This document shows, piece after piece, positions 8,747 to 18,016 of a DNA stretch of 64,000 nucleotides (positions within the stretch are counted from its first letter, which is position 1; the number at the start of each line of letters is the position of its first letter). The translations under genes were made by a program, and so were the position numbers. The stretch spans positions 1,116,001 to 1,180,000 of the forward strand of contig NZ_JAPEPZ010000001.1 of the NCBI RefSeq assembly GCF_026339875.1, given 5' to 3'. Origin of the DNA: Streptomyces sp. NBC_01571 (GTDB lineage Bacteria; Actinomycetota; Actinomycetes; Streptomycetales; Streptomycetaceae). The notes beneath the pieces are model-generated. The model saw only the letters and a list, made by a program, of their open reading frames with translations. It had not been told where the DNA came from and did no database searches.

Positions 8747-9577
8747 TCAGCGCCGCAGGTACTCCCGGTCTCCCATCACCACGACGGGACGACGCAGGGG
8801 GTCGAGGGTGCGCAGCAGGGTCCTCATCCCGGACTCGGGGATGGTGACGCAGCCCGACGTGCCGTCCCCGTGGTCCAGGTGCAGCCAGATCCCCCCGCCC
8901 TTGTCCTCGCCCAGAGGCCGGCTCCAGTCGTACGGCGGGGTGCCCCTGAGCCTGTTGTAGTCGATGGCGATGACGTAGTCGAAGTCGTGCCGGTGGGATT
9001 CGTCCGCGTCCGCCGGGGACGCGAAGGCGTGGGCGTCCTGCCGGTAACGCAGCAGGCTCCCCGGGTCGTCGAGTGTCCCGCCCGCGTCGGAGAGGGTGAA
9101 GACGCCGACCGGGCTGCGCTCGTCGTCCATGCGGTGGTCGGTCGTCCAGCCCAGCCTGCCGTTGTGCGCGCGCCAGTCGGCGGTCCGTTCCCAGTTCGCC
9201 CTGCGCCGCTCGTAGAGCACGACGAGGCCGTCGGGCGAGTCCTCGTCATCGCCGTAGACGGCCACCACCTGACGGGTGGCGGCGGGAACCTGCTCCCACA
9301 TCATGTCTCCGATGCCGGGGACGCGGGAGGCGGACGCCGGGCGGGGGGCGGGTGCCGGGCGGGGCCGCGCGGAGGCCGGCGTGCGGTCGGTCTGCGCCGC
9401 CCCGCCGGGGCTCGTCCCCGCGGTGATGGCACCGCACGCCGTCATGGCGCCCAAGAGGACACCGCAGGCGACGGTCGCGGCCATGGCCTGCCGTGGACCG
9501 CCGGGTTGGCGCGAACCGCGACGTGGCACGGCTCGGTGGGAGTGCCGGGAGTGCCGGGTCCCAGAGGATCTCCACAT
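8747..9577 (-). CDS. L,D-transpeptidase-like (YkuD-type) exported protein
   Basis: About 276 residues from ATG 9577. A longer open frame upstream is antisense shadow, and a second possible start is ATG 9484. An Arg-rich n-region and hydrophobic stretch lead to a possible lipobox (AMTAC), followed by a Pro/Ala linker. The C-terminal domain ends with IWLHLDHGDGTSGCVTIPES, matching the His and S-x-GC catalytic signature of L,D-transpeptidases, with Cys near residue 243. The family makes 3-3 peptidoglycan crosslinks; this divergent branch could instead be a carboxypeptidase or attach other groups. No ribosome site is evident at 9577, so the start is uncertain. Confidence 0.8.
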   Translation of the reverse strand: MWRSSGTRHSRHSHRAVPRRGSRQPGGPRQAMAATVACGVLLGAMTACGAITAGTSPGGAAQTDRTPASARPRPAPAPRPASASRVPGIGDMMWEQVPAATRQVVAVYGDDEDSPDGLVVLYERRRANWERTADWRAHNGRLGWTTDHRMDDERSPVGVFTLSDAGGTLDDPGSLLRYRQDAHAFASPADADESHRHDFDYVIAIDYNRLRGTPPYDWSRPLGEDKGGGIWLHLDHGDGTSGCVTIPESGMRTLLRTLDPLRRPVVVMGDREYLRR

Positions 9578-9819
9578 GATCAGGATTCTGTTGCGGTCCG
9601 GACGACGGCCGCATCCCGACCGGGCATCCGGCCTAGCAGGGCTTCGTCGGCCGCCGTGCCGTCCCGCCGTCCGGAGCTGATCCTGCGAGAACGCCCACTC
9701 CGAGAACGCCCGATCCGAGGACGCTCCGGAGGCTCCGGAGGGCGGGGCGAGGTGGGGGCGCGGACCGTCGGTCGCCGCAAGAGCGCGCGTACCGACGGTC
9801 CTTACGGCCCCGACGGTCC

Positions 9820-11727
9820 TCAGAGCTGGGCGACCGGCTCCAGGGCCTCGACGGCGGCGGCGGCCGCGGCGGAGTCCTGACCGTAGAAGATGTCGATGTC
9901 GACCTCCTCGCCGCCCATCGTGAGCGTGTCCCAGGCACCACTGAGCACCAGCATGCGCAGCGTGCTGCTCTGCAAGGTCCCCAGCCGCTCCAGGATCGCC
10001 TCGTCGTCCGGCATGCCGGACATGCGTACCGCCAGCCGGGAACGGATCCCCCGCATCCGCTCCAGCAGCGTCGCGGTGTCCGCCTCGCGGTCCGGCTCGT
10101 CGGCGATCCCGTCGATGCCGTGCGCGATGATGTCCTTGATCGCCCAGGTGGCTCCCTGGTCGTCGGTGGTCACCATCGCCTTCCACGCGCGGCTCTTGTG
10201 GCGGTACTGGAGCATCGACATCGCGGCCTCGTGGCGCAGGAAGTCCGCGTCCCGGAAGGGCTTGCCGTTCCAGGCTCCGTTGAGGGACCGTGCGAGCGAG
10301 ATCGCGGACGCCAGGCCGCTGTTGAGTCCCCGTCCCGGCCAGAAGTGAATGGCGTTGGCGGCGTCGCCCAGCAGGAAGCCGTACGTGCCCGTGGAGTTGG
10401 CCGTGGGCGGCAGCAGCTCGGCGGTGAAACGCGGACGTTGCACCATGTCCAGGCGGAAGGAGGTGACCGCGCTCAGGTCGTCCGCCTCCACGCCGAACAG
10501 ACGCAGCCCCTCGTGCACCCGCTTCCACAGCGCCGAACCCCTGATCAGGGCCGGCAGGAACAGGGTGCTGTGCGTGGAGCACTGGAAGTCACCGTGCTCG
10601 TCGCGCCCCATCAGGCACGGGCGGGAGGCGATGCACTCCTCGAAGACGCGGCGCACGGGGTCGATGCCGACCACCTCCGCCGTCTCCGCGTCCGTCAGGC
10701 GCATGTTGAGGAAGCCCTCGCCGCGCAGGGAGTTGAGCAGGAACCGGTTCTGCGCCACGGTCAGCAGCACCGCCATGGGGTCGGTCAGGCCCGACTTCAC
10801 GCGCAGGCCGAGTACCACGTCCTGCAGATGACGGCCGTCCAGTGAGTAGATGGACTCGTCCGCCTTGCCGAACTTGGCGGCGAAGTGCTCACGGGTGCGC
10901 GACCGCCCGCCGTCGCAGATCGCGAGGACGTGCTGCGTGGCCAGAGTGTCCTGCTGTTCCTCGATGCTGAACCTGGCCGGAACGAGCTGGATCCGGCCCT
11001 TCTTCTCGTTGGCCACCTCCAGCAGGCGGTCCTCGATGTAGGCGATGCGCATGTTGCGCGGGTGGTGATCGCCGACCGAGTCGGGTCCTGAGGGCCACAT
11101 CTCGGTGTAGTTGTCCGCGTCGAAGAGCCGGTCGCGCACTTCCTGGGGCAGGCCGAGGTACTGGCGGCTCTGCACGGTCACCACCTGCTGGCGCCGTACG
11201 TTGCCCTGGCTCGCGTCCTTCCAGACGATCTTGCGGCCCTGCTTGCGCCACCGGCCGTCGTACACGGTGATCTGCGCCTGGGCGCCGAGGAAGTGCTCCA
11301 GCAGCAGGGCGAGCGAAAGGCCGACGGGTCCGCCGCCCGCGACGGTGACCCGCAACACCGGTCCGTGCGCGAGCTCCTCACCGCCGAGCGTCAGGGACCT
11401 CGGCAGCGAGAGCGCCATGATCGTCTCCATGGCGTCCGGAACCTCGAACCGGAACTCCTGGTCGCCGATGGTGATGTCGTCCCCGGGTTTGAGCAGCCGG
11501 GAATCGATCTCCTCGCCGTTCACCAGCGTTCCGTTGCTGCTGCCGCAGTCACGCAGTACATAGCCCTGGGTCTCGTCGAGGACGATTTCCGCGTGGAAGC
11601 GTGAAACGCTCAGGCTGGAGATGACGACGGTGTTATCGGGGTTGCGTCCGAAGGTGACCCGGGTGCCGATGACCGGTATCCGTTCTCCGGCCAACAAGCC
11701 TTCGTGTCCAACAAGCACCGGCGCCAC
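9820..11727 (-). CDS. FHA domain fused to an FAD-dependent monooxygenase-like protein
   Basis: About 635 residues. I choose GTG 11727 because GGAAGGA lies 6 nt upstream, while the alternative ATG 11754 has no ribosome site. An N-terminal FHA domain (about 5-110) shows FGRNPDN, SRFHAEI and DCGSSNGTLVNG, the phosphothreonine-reading residues. A PHBH-type flavoprotein follows: VAGGGPVGLS (Rossmann FAD) and LGDAANAIHFWPGRGLNSG (FAD-ribityl GD motif). The FHA part implies docking to a Ser/Thr-kinase target or partner, the flavin part oxidation of an unknown substrate. No kinase gene adjoins it. The fusion is directly visible; its role is inferred. Confidence 0.85.
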   Translation of the reverse strand: MAPVLVGHEGLLAGERIPVIGTRVTFGRNPDNTVVISSLSVSRFHAEIVLDETQGYVLRDCGSSNGTLVNGEEIDSRLLKPGDDITIGDQEFRFEVPDAMETIMALSLPRSLTLGGEELAHGPVLRVTVAGGGPVGLSLALLLEHFLGAQAQITVYDGRWRKQGRKIVWKDASQGNVRRQQVVTVQSRQYLGLPQEVRDRLFDADNYTEMWPSGPDSVGDHHPRNMRIAYIEDRLLEVANEKKGRIQLVPARFSIEEQQDTLATQHVLAICDGGRSRTREHFAAKFGKADESIYSLDGRHLQDVVLGLRVKSGLTDPMAVLLTVAQNRFLLNSLRGEGFLNMRLTDAETAEVVGIDPVRRVFEECIASRPCLMGRDEHGDFQCSTHSTLFLPALIRGSALWKRVHEGLRLFGVEADDLSAVTSFRLDMVQRPRFTAELLPPTANSTGTYGFLLGDAANAIHFWPGRGLNSGLASAISLARSLNGAWNGKPFRDADFLRHEAAMSMLQYRHKSRAWKAMVTTDDQGATWAIKDIIAHGIDGIADEPDREADTATLLERMRGIRSRLAVRMSGMPDDEAILERLGTLQSSTLRMLVLSGAWDTLTMGGEEVDIDIFYGQDSAAAAAAVEALEPVAQL

Positions 11728-12195
11728 GGCACTTCCTTCCAGGGTTGACGACATGCCGCTGCCGCGGTGCCATCGGAACGCACCTCTGCGCGGATGTGAC
11801 CGGACAGCGAGTGACGGGTAGGACGGAGCGACGTCCGCTCGACGTATTTGAACGGTAAATGATTCACTTTTGACGACAGCATAGCGTCGCCTGACCGGTA
11901 CTGATGACCCATCATGCCCTCTTCCGGAGCCGCACGGGAGTCCCTCCGACGACGCCGGGACGGACCGCGCCGGCGACGTCACGGTCCCGCTGCGCCCGAG
12001 CCGTCACCCGCTGCCCCGACGTCACTGGAGTGACGGTCCGCGGGGACGGCCGAAGGCGAACTCCCCCTCGCATGCTCCGGGGAGACGACCGGCGCGTACC
12101 GCGACACCCGTCGCCGCCCGCCACCGCCCGCCGGCGTCGAGTGCGTCGCCACAGGAATGCGGGAGGTGCCGCGGATCGGCCGGAGGTGCCGTGGA
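11728..12195. other. Intergenic region upstream of the FHA-monooxygenase gene
   Basis: No supported gene. An AT-richer pocket at 11845-11885 is the likely minus-strand promoter area but shows no convincing -35/-10 pair. The rest (11900-12195) is GC-rich without a recognisable element. Confidence 0.5.
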
Positions 12196-13008
12196 TCAGC
12201 CGGCGTCCGGGGTCCGGGAGTCGTCCGCGCCCGCACGGGCCGCCGCGTCCGGCAGGTAGCTCGCCAGGCCGCGCAGGATGATCTCCAGACCGATGTCGAA
12301 GCGCTCGTCGGAGGAGTCCGTCACCATCATCCCGGCCAGGGCGCGCAGATGGGGGAAGTCCGCCGCGGGCAGGGAGGCGAAGTAGTCCTGCATCTCGTCG
12401 GCCATCTCGCGCCAGTCGGGGCGGGCCGGCGACGAACCCTCACCGCTCTGCCGAGCGGCCCGGTCCCGCCACATGCCCTCCTCCAGGGCGAACCCGTCGA
12501 TGTAGGTGGAGATGAGGTCACCGGCCTCCGCCGCGATGCGGTCGGGCAGTCCGGCGGTGCGGAAGACGGCGAGCAACGCCTCGACGTGCGGCAGCAGTTC
12601 TGCGGTGAAGGGCACGTGGGCCATGGAGATCCTGGCCATGTCCCGGTGGGACAGCAGGCGCCGCCGTCCGGAGCGGGCGTACTCCCGCACCTCCTCCTGC
12701 CACCGCTCCGGGTCGGGTGCGGGCGGCTCGAAGCCGTCGAAGAGCCGGGTGTACATGAGCTCCAGGAGGTCGTCCTTGGAGCTGACGTAGGCGTAGAGCG
12801 CGGAGACCGTGACCCCCAGCTCCGCCGCCACCTGGCGCATCGACAGACGGTCGAGCCCCTGGCGGTCCAGCACGGTGAAGGCGGCCTCCACGATGCGTTC
12901 GCGCGACAGCGGCGTACGTGCGGGCGCGACGCGGGCGCGGGCGGGGCGCTCGCGCTCCCAGGGGGACGGCGGAGGAGGTGCGGGGGTGCCGGGGGCCGCG
13001 TCGGTCAT
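12196..13008 (-). CDS. TetR-family repressor divergent from the MFS exporter
   Basis: A 270-residue regulator. After a Pro/Ala-rich 30-residue lead, a TetR N-terminal helix-turn-helix spans about 33-80 (RERIVEAAFTVLDRQGLDRL, then VTVSALYAYVSSKDDLLE). The C-terminal ligand domain resembles the TetR_C-type that controls drug exporters. It is divergent from the DHA2-family exporter at 13284, with a 275-bp intergenic region holding five copies of an 11-bp dyad. The most likely role is ligand-relieved repression of both genes. Ligand unknown. Confidence 0.88.
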   Translation of the reverse strand: MTDAAPGTPAPPPPSPWERERPARARVAPARTPLSRERIVEAAFTVLDRQGLDRLSMRQVAAELGVTVSALYAYVSSKDDLLELMYTRLFDGFEPPAPDPERWQEEVREYARSGRRRLLSHRDMARISMAHVPFTAELLPHVEALLAVFRTAGLPDRIAAEAGDLISTYIDGFALEEGMWRDRAARQSGEGSSPARPDWREMADEMQDYFASLPAADFPHLRALAGMMVTDSSDERFDIGLEIILRGLASYLPDAAARAGADDSRTPDAG

Positions 13009-13029
13009 GACGTCAGTCTAGGCACGGGA

Positions 13030-13166
13030 GAGCAGCGTTCTCCTGCGGTGAGCGGCGTTCACCTCCATCAAACGCGATATATCTTGTCCGCTCCGCGAAG
13101 TTGCGCTATATCTTAATGAACGCCGTTCTCTCGGTGAGCGCTGTTCTGTTAGGGTGAACACCGTTC
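13030..13166. promoter_or_regulatory. Five-copy GARC-N3-GTTC operator array between tetR and the exporter gene
   Basis: Eleven-base dyads GAGCAGCGTTC (13030), GAGCGGCGTTC (13050), GAACGCCGTTC (13118), GAGCGCTGTTC (13136) and GAACACCGTTC (13156) recur with 18-20-bp spacing inside each cluster, two near the repressor start and three nearer the exporter. Two related AT-rich boxes (GCGATATATCTT at 13074, GCGCTATATCTT at 13103) lie between the clusters and may hold the promoter -10 regions. Confidence 0.7.
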
Positions 13167-13283
13167 TCCGGTCCGGTCGTCCGTCTCTCCGGGCCCTTAC
13201 CGGCAAGTCGGGCCGTCGCATCCATCCGCGCCACCGCGCCCGCGAGTCGTCACCGTGGCGCGACCCTTCCGTGAGGAGTTCCG

Positions 13284-14996
13284 ATGTCCACCACCGGTGT
13301 CGCGTCCACCGAGACGCCCATCGACTCACCAGTGCCCTACCGGTGGCGCTGGGCCGCCCTCTTCGTGATCCTCGCGGCCGAGGTGATGGACCTCCTCGAC
13401 GCCGTCGTCACGAACATCGCCGGCCCCTCCATGCGGGCCGACCTCGGCGGCGGCGCCTCCACGCTGCAGTGGCTCGCCGCCGCGTACACCCTCTCGATGG
13501 CCGTCGGGCTCGTCACCGGAGGGCGGCTCGGGGACATCCACGGGCGCCGCCGGATGTTCCTGGTGGGAGCCGCCGGCTTCACCCTGGGATCGTTGCTGTG
13601 CGCCGTGTCCGTGTCGCCCGAGATGCTGATAGGCGCGCGCGTCGTACAGGGCCTGTTCGGCGCGGTGATGCTGCCCCAGGGCCTCGGCATGATCAAGGAG
13701 ATGTTCCCGCCGAAGGAGTCGCAGAAGGCCTTCGGCATGTTCGGCCCGGTCATGGGACTGTCCGCGGTGTGCGGGCCGATCCTGGCGGGCTGGCTCGTGG
13801 ACGCCGACTACTTCGGCACCGGCTGGCGGATGATCTTCCTGATCAACCTGCCGCTGGGCGGCGCGGCCATCCTCGGCGCCGTGCGCTACCTGCCGAGGGG
13901 TCGGTCCGGCAGCAAGCCGCGCCTCGACGTCCCCGGCATGCTCCTGGTCTCGCTGGCCGCCCTGCTCATCATCTTCCCGCTCGTCCAGGGCCGCGAGTAC
14001 GACTGGCCCGTATGGGCGTTCCTGATGATGGCCGCCTCGGTGGTCGTCTTCATCGCCTTCGGTACGTACGAGTCCAGCCGCGGCAAGGCCGGCCAGGACC
14101 CGTTGGTCGTCCCCAGCCTCTTCCGCAAGCGTGGGTTCAGCGGCGGCATGATCCTCGGGCTGGTCTTCTTCTCGACCATGCAGGGGTTCATGCTGGTCTT
14201 CAACCTCTACACCCAGATCGGCCTCGGCTATTCGCCGCTCAAGGCGGGACTGGTGATGGTGCCGTGGTCGGCCGGCATGATCGTCGGCTTCGGGCTCGCC
14301 CAGGGTGTCGCGCGGTTCGGGCGGACCGTGCTTCAGGCGGGCGCGCTGGTCATGGCGGTCGGCGTGTTCGGCGTGTGGCTGACCCTCGACCAGGTGGGGG
14401 CCGGCGTCGGCCCCTGGCAGCTCCTGCCGTCGCTGCTCGTCACCGGCATCGGGATGGGCCTGCTCATGGCACCGTTCTTCGACATCGTGCTCGCCAGCGT
14501 CGAGCAGCACGAGACGGGTTCGGCGTCCGGCACGATGACCGCGGTCCAGCAGCTCGGCGGCGCCTTCGGCGTGGCCATCCTCGGCACCGTCTTCTTCGGC
14601 CTGCTGGGCGGCGGGATCGCCACCGCCGTCGACCACCGTTCGGACGGTCTGCGGGGTCAGTTGGCCGCCGCGCACGTCGCACCCGCGGCTCAGGAGCGTG
14701 TCGTGGCCGACCTGCGTGAGTGCGCCTCGGACCGGGCCGTCGCCAAGGACCCCGCCGCGGCCCCGGCGTCCTGCGCCCGCCTGGAGAAGGACACCCGCTC
14801 CGCCCTGACCTCGCCCCAGGCCGGCGCCCGGATACCCGCCGTGCTGGAGGCGACCGCTTCGTCGGCCTTCCGGAGCGGTTTCGGCTCCGTCATGAAGACG
14901 TTGCTCTGGATCGTCGACGGCATGCTCGCCCTGACCTTCCTGCTCGCGTTCCTCCTGCCGCGCCACGCGCGCCCCGAGGAATCCGCCGGGCACTGA
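13284..14996 (+). CDS. MFS drug exporter, DHA2 (EmrB/QacA, 14-TM) family
   Basis: A 570-residue multi-pass protein. Start ATG 13284 has GAGGAG upstream. Family features: EVMDLLDAVVTNIAGPSM in TM1, LGDIHGRRRMF (motif A) after TM2, the ARVVQGLFGA helix (TM4), and about 14 hydrophobic segments. It also has an extended region between TM13 and TM14 (about residues 455-540) rich in charged residues and two Cys. It exports toxic compounds by proton antiport. It is divergent from the TetR gene and followed by a strong terminator, so it is a single-gene transcription unit probably derepressed by substrate. Confidence 0.92.
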   Translation: MSTTGVASTETPIDSPVPYRWRWAALFVILAAEVMDLLDAVVTNIAGPSMRADLGGGASTLQWLAAAYTLSMAVGLVTGGRLGDIHGRRRMFLVGAAGFTLGSLLCAVSVSPEMLIGARVVQGLFGAVMLPQGLGMIKEMFPPKESQKAFGMFGPVMGLSAVCGPILAGWLVDADYFGTGWRMIFLINLPLGGAAILGAVRYLPRGRSGSKPRLDVPGMLLVSLAALLIIFPLVQGREYDWPVWAFLMMAASVVVFIAFGTYESSRGKAGQDPLVVPSLFRKRGFSGGMILGLVFFSTMQGFMLVFNLYTQIGLGYSPLKAGLVMVPWSAGMIVGFGLAQGVARFGRTVLQAGALVMAVGVFGVWLTLDQVGAGVGPWQLLPSLLVTGIGMGLLMAPFFDIVLASVEQHETGSASGTMTAVQQLGGAFGVAILGTVFFGLLGGGIATAVDHRSDGLRGQLAAAHVAPAAQERVVADLRECASDRAVAKDPAAAPASCARLEKDTRSALTSPQAGARIPAVLEATASSAFRSGFGSVMKTLLWIVDGMLALTFLLAFLLPRHARPEESAGH

Positions 14997-15021
14997 CACC
15001 CGGCCGCACCGGCATTTGCGA

Positions 15022-15064
15022 ACGGGACGGGCGGGCACCCTTGAGGAGGTCCCGCCCGTCCCGT
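15022..15064 (+). terminator. Terminator of the MFS exporter gene
   Basis: Perfect 14-bp stem: 15022-15035 pairs with 15051-15064 around a 15-nt loop, beginning 26 bp after the exporter stop codon. Confidence 0.8.
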
Positions 15065-15354
15065 CTCATTCTGCGGCGCAGCGCGGTCCGCCGCCGCGTC
15101 GCAGGCGGAGCGGGGCGGGGCCCGCACTGTTCGGGACACGGTCCGCTCGAACCGGCCGCGAGCCCAAGGGGGACACGGTGGCACCGGCCGTGGAAAGGGA
15201 CCGGCACCCCGGACCGGTCCGCGGCGCGCGAAACACGTACCGTTCGGGCAGGTAGGGGTGGGCTCGCGACGGTGGACGGCGGGACACCGGTCCATCGGAC
15301 GCACGGCGCTCCGCACGCGGCGCGCCACGCGGCACTCCCCACCCGACGCACCCC

Positions 15355-15401
15355 CACCGCACCACCCGCACCACCCGCACCACCCGCACCACCCGCACCA
15401 C
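15355..15401. repeat. 9-bp tandem repeat before the aminotransferase gene
   Basis: Four identical ACCACCCGC units run from 15361 to 15396 with partial units on both sides. It lies in the 360-bp gap before the class V aminotransferase start; nothing else was recognised in that gap. Confidence 0.8.
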
Positions 15402-15424
15402 AGCCTCCGGGAAGGACGAGCCCC

Positions 15425-16537
15425 GTGCTCACGTCGTACGCAGCCCATTTCGACACGCCCGCCGGGTACCTCGACTTCGCACGGTTCGGTCCGCCGTCGC
15501 GGGACGCCGTGGCTGCCACCGCGCGAGCCATGGAGGAGTCCGCCCGCGCCGACCACACCACCGTGGACGGCCTGATGCGCGCGGAGGCCACCGCACGGGA
15601 CACGGCCGCCCGCCTCGCCGGCACCGACAGCGGTCACACGGTGCTGCTGCCGAACGCGTCCACCGGCATGTTCCACGCCGCTCTCGGCATCCCGGAGGGC
15701 GTGGTCCTCGCTCCGCGCACCGACTTCCCCGCCAACCACTACCCGTGGCGCCGCTCCGCGGATCTGGGCCGGGCCGTACCGCGCTGGCTCACACCGGCGC
15801 CCGGGGCCGGGGTCACCCCCGGCCTCGTCCGCGCCGCGCTGACCGACGACGTCGTCGCCGTGTCCGTCAGCGCCGTGGACTTCCGCACCGGCTTCCGTAC
15901 CGACCTGGCGGCGCTGCGCGAGGCGATCGGACCGGACCGGTTGCTGATCGTGGACGCCATCCAGGCGTTCGGGGTGGCCCGCATGGCCTGGGACGCCGCC
16001 GACGTGGTGGTCGCGGGCGGCCAGAAATGGCTGCGCGCGGGATGGGCCACCGGCTTCGCCGCACTCTCCGATCGCGCGCTGGAATCCCTGGAGCCGGTCC
16101 TCACCGGCTGGACGGGCGTCGAGGACGTCGGCCTCTTCGACGGGACGGAGCACCCGCCCGCCCCGGACGCGCAACGGTGGTCGATCACCAATCTCAGCCC
16201 GGTGACGGCCGCCGCGCTCGCGGCCGCACTCGACCTCGTCGAGCGGCACACCGTCGCGGCGATCGAAGCCGCGATCGCCGCGCGGATCGACGAACTCACC
16301 GAGGTCGTCAGGGAGCGTGGCGGCCACGTCCTCTCCCCCACCGACCCCGTGCGGCGCGCGGGCATCCTCTCCTTCACGATGCCGGACCACGACCCCTCCG
16401 TCGTCGCGAAGTCGTTGCACGCCGAGGGTGTCACTCCGACGGTGCGCGCCGACTCGCTCAGGCTGTCCCCGCACGCCTCGACCCCGCCGGAGGCATCCGC
16501 ACGGGTAGCCGCCGCGCTGTCGTCGCTGCGCGGCTGA
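15425..16537 (+). CDS. PLP-dependent class V aminotransferase-like protein
   Basis: About 370 residues from GTG 15425, chosen for GGAAGGAC 7 nt upstream; the longer frame upstream is not coding. Fold type I class V features: a catalytic Lys in VVAGGQKWLRAGW, the preceding VDAIQAFGV (PLP-ring Asp), and NASTGMFHAAL near the phosphate site. Relatives include cysteine desulfurases, kynureninases and isopenicillin-N-epimerase-like enzymes. No mobile catalytic Cys loop of IscS type is visible, so a transamination, racemisation or lyase role is more likely. No neighbour fixes the substrate. Confidence 0.82.
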   Translation: MLTSYAAHFDTPAGYLDFARFGPPSRDAVAATARAMEESARADHTTVDGLMRAEATARDTAARLAGTDSGHTVLLPNASTGMFHAALGIPEGVVLAPRTDFPANHYPWRRSADLGRAVPRWLTPAPGAGVTPGLVRAALTDDVVAVSVSAVDFRTGFRTDLAALREAIGPDRLLIVDAIQAFGVARMAWDAADVVVAGGQKWLRAGWATGFAALSDRALESLEPVLTGWTGVEDVGLFDGTEHPPAPDAQRWSITNLSPVTAAALAAALDLVERHTVAAIEAAIAARIDELTEVVRERGGHVLSPTDPVRRAGILSFTMPDHDPSVVAKSLHAEGVTPTVRADSLRLSPHASTPPEASARVAAALSSLRG

Positions 16538-16621
16538 ACCCGGCCGACGGCGGCAGCCCGCGGTCCGGCCTCCGGGTCCGGGTCAGTGCGGCACGTTGCG
16601 GCGCCAGCGAGAAAACAAACT

Positions 16622-16714
16622 AGTTCAGCCGCCCACAAGGGCGAACCCGAAGCCGCTCACGACGCACGCCGCAAGGCCCTGGCTCTCACCGTGCAGCGCG
16701 CCTTCGCGCCCTGA
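16622..16714 (+). pseudogene. Possible 3' remnant of an unknown gene
   Basis: About 30 codons with Streptomyces-like third positions encode AAHKGEPEAAHDARRKALAL and end VQRAFAP-stop. No start or ribosome site precedes it; an abrupt AT-rich break (around 16610-16624) does. It may be the tail of a deleted gene. I do not recognise the family and chance is possible. Confidence 0.25.
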
Positions 16715-16817
16715 GAGGCATCCGCCGTAGGTGCGGAATCGCGTTGCCGAGGGGGCTCTCGGTGACCGGTCACCGGATCGCAGCAGGGTTCGTGCGTGCG
16801 GGGGAAGGGATGATCAC

Positions 16818-17876
16818 GTGGAGCGAGCCCGAGTACTGCTGCTGGACGCGGCTCCTGGCGAGTTGCTCGGTCGGGAACTGGAGCGTCTGCTCGGCCACGG
16901 GCTGGCCGTCACCCTGAACCTCCGGCGGGTGGCCGATCACGCCGGGGCGCGGGCTGCCTGGGCCGGCCGGGTGGACTTCACCGACTTCGACGCCTTCGAC
17001 GAGTCCGCGCTGCTCGCCGAGACCGTCCGGGACGGACTCGGCTACCACGCGGTCAAGTCCCGCGCAGGGGTGCCGTTGCGCGCCGCGTTCCTCGCGGCGG
17101 CGACCGACGCGGGCCTGGCCAACCGGCTCCGCGTGGTCGGCCGGGCCGGAGCGGGCACCGATCACGTCGAGTTGGCGGCCGCCGCGCGACACGGGGTGGC
17201 TGTGACCCATACCCCCGGCTCCAACGCGAACGCGGTCGCCGAGTTCGCCCTGGCTCAACTGCTCGCCCTGACCCGAGATCTCCGGGCGCACGACGAGGCC
17301 GCGCACGATGCCGGCTGGCGCACCCCGGCCGCGCCGGCGGTGGAGCTGACGGAGCTGACCCTGGGCATCGTCGGGCTGGGCCGGATCGGTCTGGCCCTGG
17401 CCGGACGGGCGACCGCGCTGGGCATGGAGGTCCAGGCCCTCTCACGACGTCCGGCCGACGCATCGGTGCCCCGGGCCCGTTCCCTCACCGCGCTGTTGAC
17501 CACCAGTGACGTGGTCTCCCTGCATCTGCCGCTCACCCCGCAGACCCGAGGGTTGGTCGGACGGGAGCAACTGGCTCTGATGCGTCCAGGGTCGATCCTG
17601 CTGAACACCGCCCGGGGTGGAATCGTCGACGAACAGGCGCTGGCCGACGCGTTGCTCGACCCCGCGCATCCGCTCAGGGCAGCGGCTGTGGACACCTTCC
17701 AACACGAGCACGCCGTCTTCACCTCACCGCTCTTCGGTCTGCCGAACGCCCTGCTGACCCCGCATGTCGCCGGGATGACCAGGAGCGCCATGGCCACGGC
17801 GGCCGTCCGGTGCGCGGACCACATCGCGGCCCTGCTCGCCGACCGCCCGCACGGCGTGCCCGTGGCGACCGTGTGA
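16818..17876 (+). CDS. D-isomer-specific 2-hydroxyacid dehydrogenase
   Basis: About 352 residues from GTG 16818, with GGGGAAGGGA 7 nt upstream. It shows the substrate-domain motif RAGAGTDHVEL, the NAD-binding GIVGLGRIG, and the catalytic Arg in LNTARGGIVDE, Glu in VDTFQHEH and His in LTPHVAGMT. The family reduces 2-keto acids or oxidises D-2-hydroxy acids with NAD(P)H, as in phosphoglycerate or glyoxylate/hydroxypyruvate reductases. There is no ACT domain as in serA. It follows the aminotransferase by 280 bp, with which it could share a keto-acid substrate, but separate transcription is as likely. Confidence 0.88.
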   Translation: MERARVLLLDAAPGELLGRELERLLGHGLAVTLNLRRVADHAGARAAWAGRVDFTDFDAFDESALLAETVRDGLGYHAVKSRAGVPLRAAFLAAATDAGLANRLRVVGRAGAGTDHVELAAAARHGVAVTHTPGSNANAVAEFALAQLLALTRDLRAHDEAAHDAGWRTPAAPAVELTELTLGIVGLGRIGLALAGRATALGMEVQALSRRPADASVPRARSLTALLTTSDVVSLHLPLTPQTRGLVGREQLALMRPGSILLNTARGGIVDEQALADALLDPAHPLRAAAVDTFQHEHAVFTSPLFGLPNALLTPHVAGMTRSAMATAAVRCADHIAALLADRPHGVPVATV

Positions 17877-18016
17877 CAGGCGTCATCGACGCGACGAGGC
17901 CCACCGGCCCCACCGTGTCGGGCGGCCCACCGGGTGTCTAGGTGGCATGTCCGGCCGGCTCGATCCACTGCGCGCCGCGCGCCACCGCCTCGAGGCAACG
18001 CCGCGCAGTGCGGCCC

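Noticed and set aside
13326..16474. Long minus-strand frames under the MFS exporter and aminotransferase
   Set aside because: Shadows of genes with clear family motifs on the plus strand.
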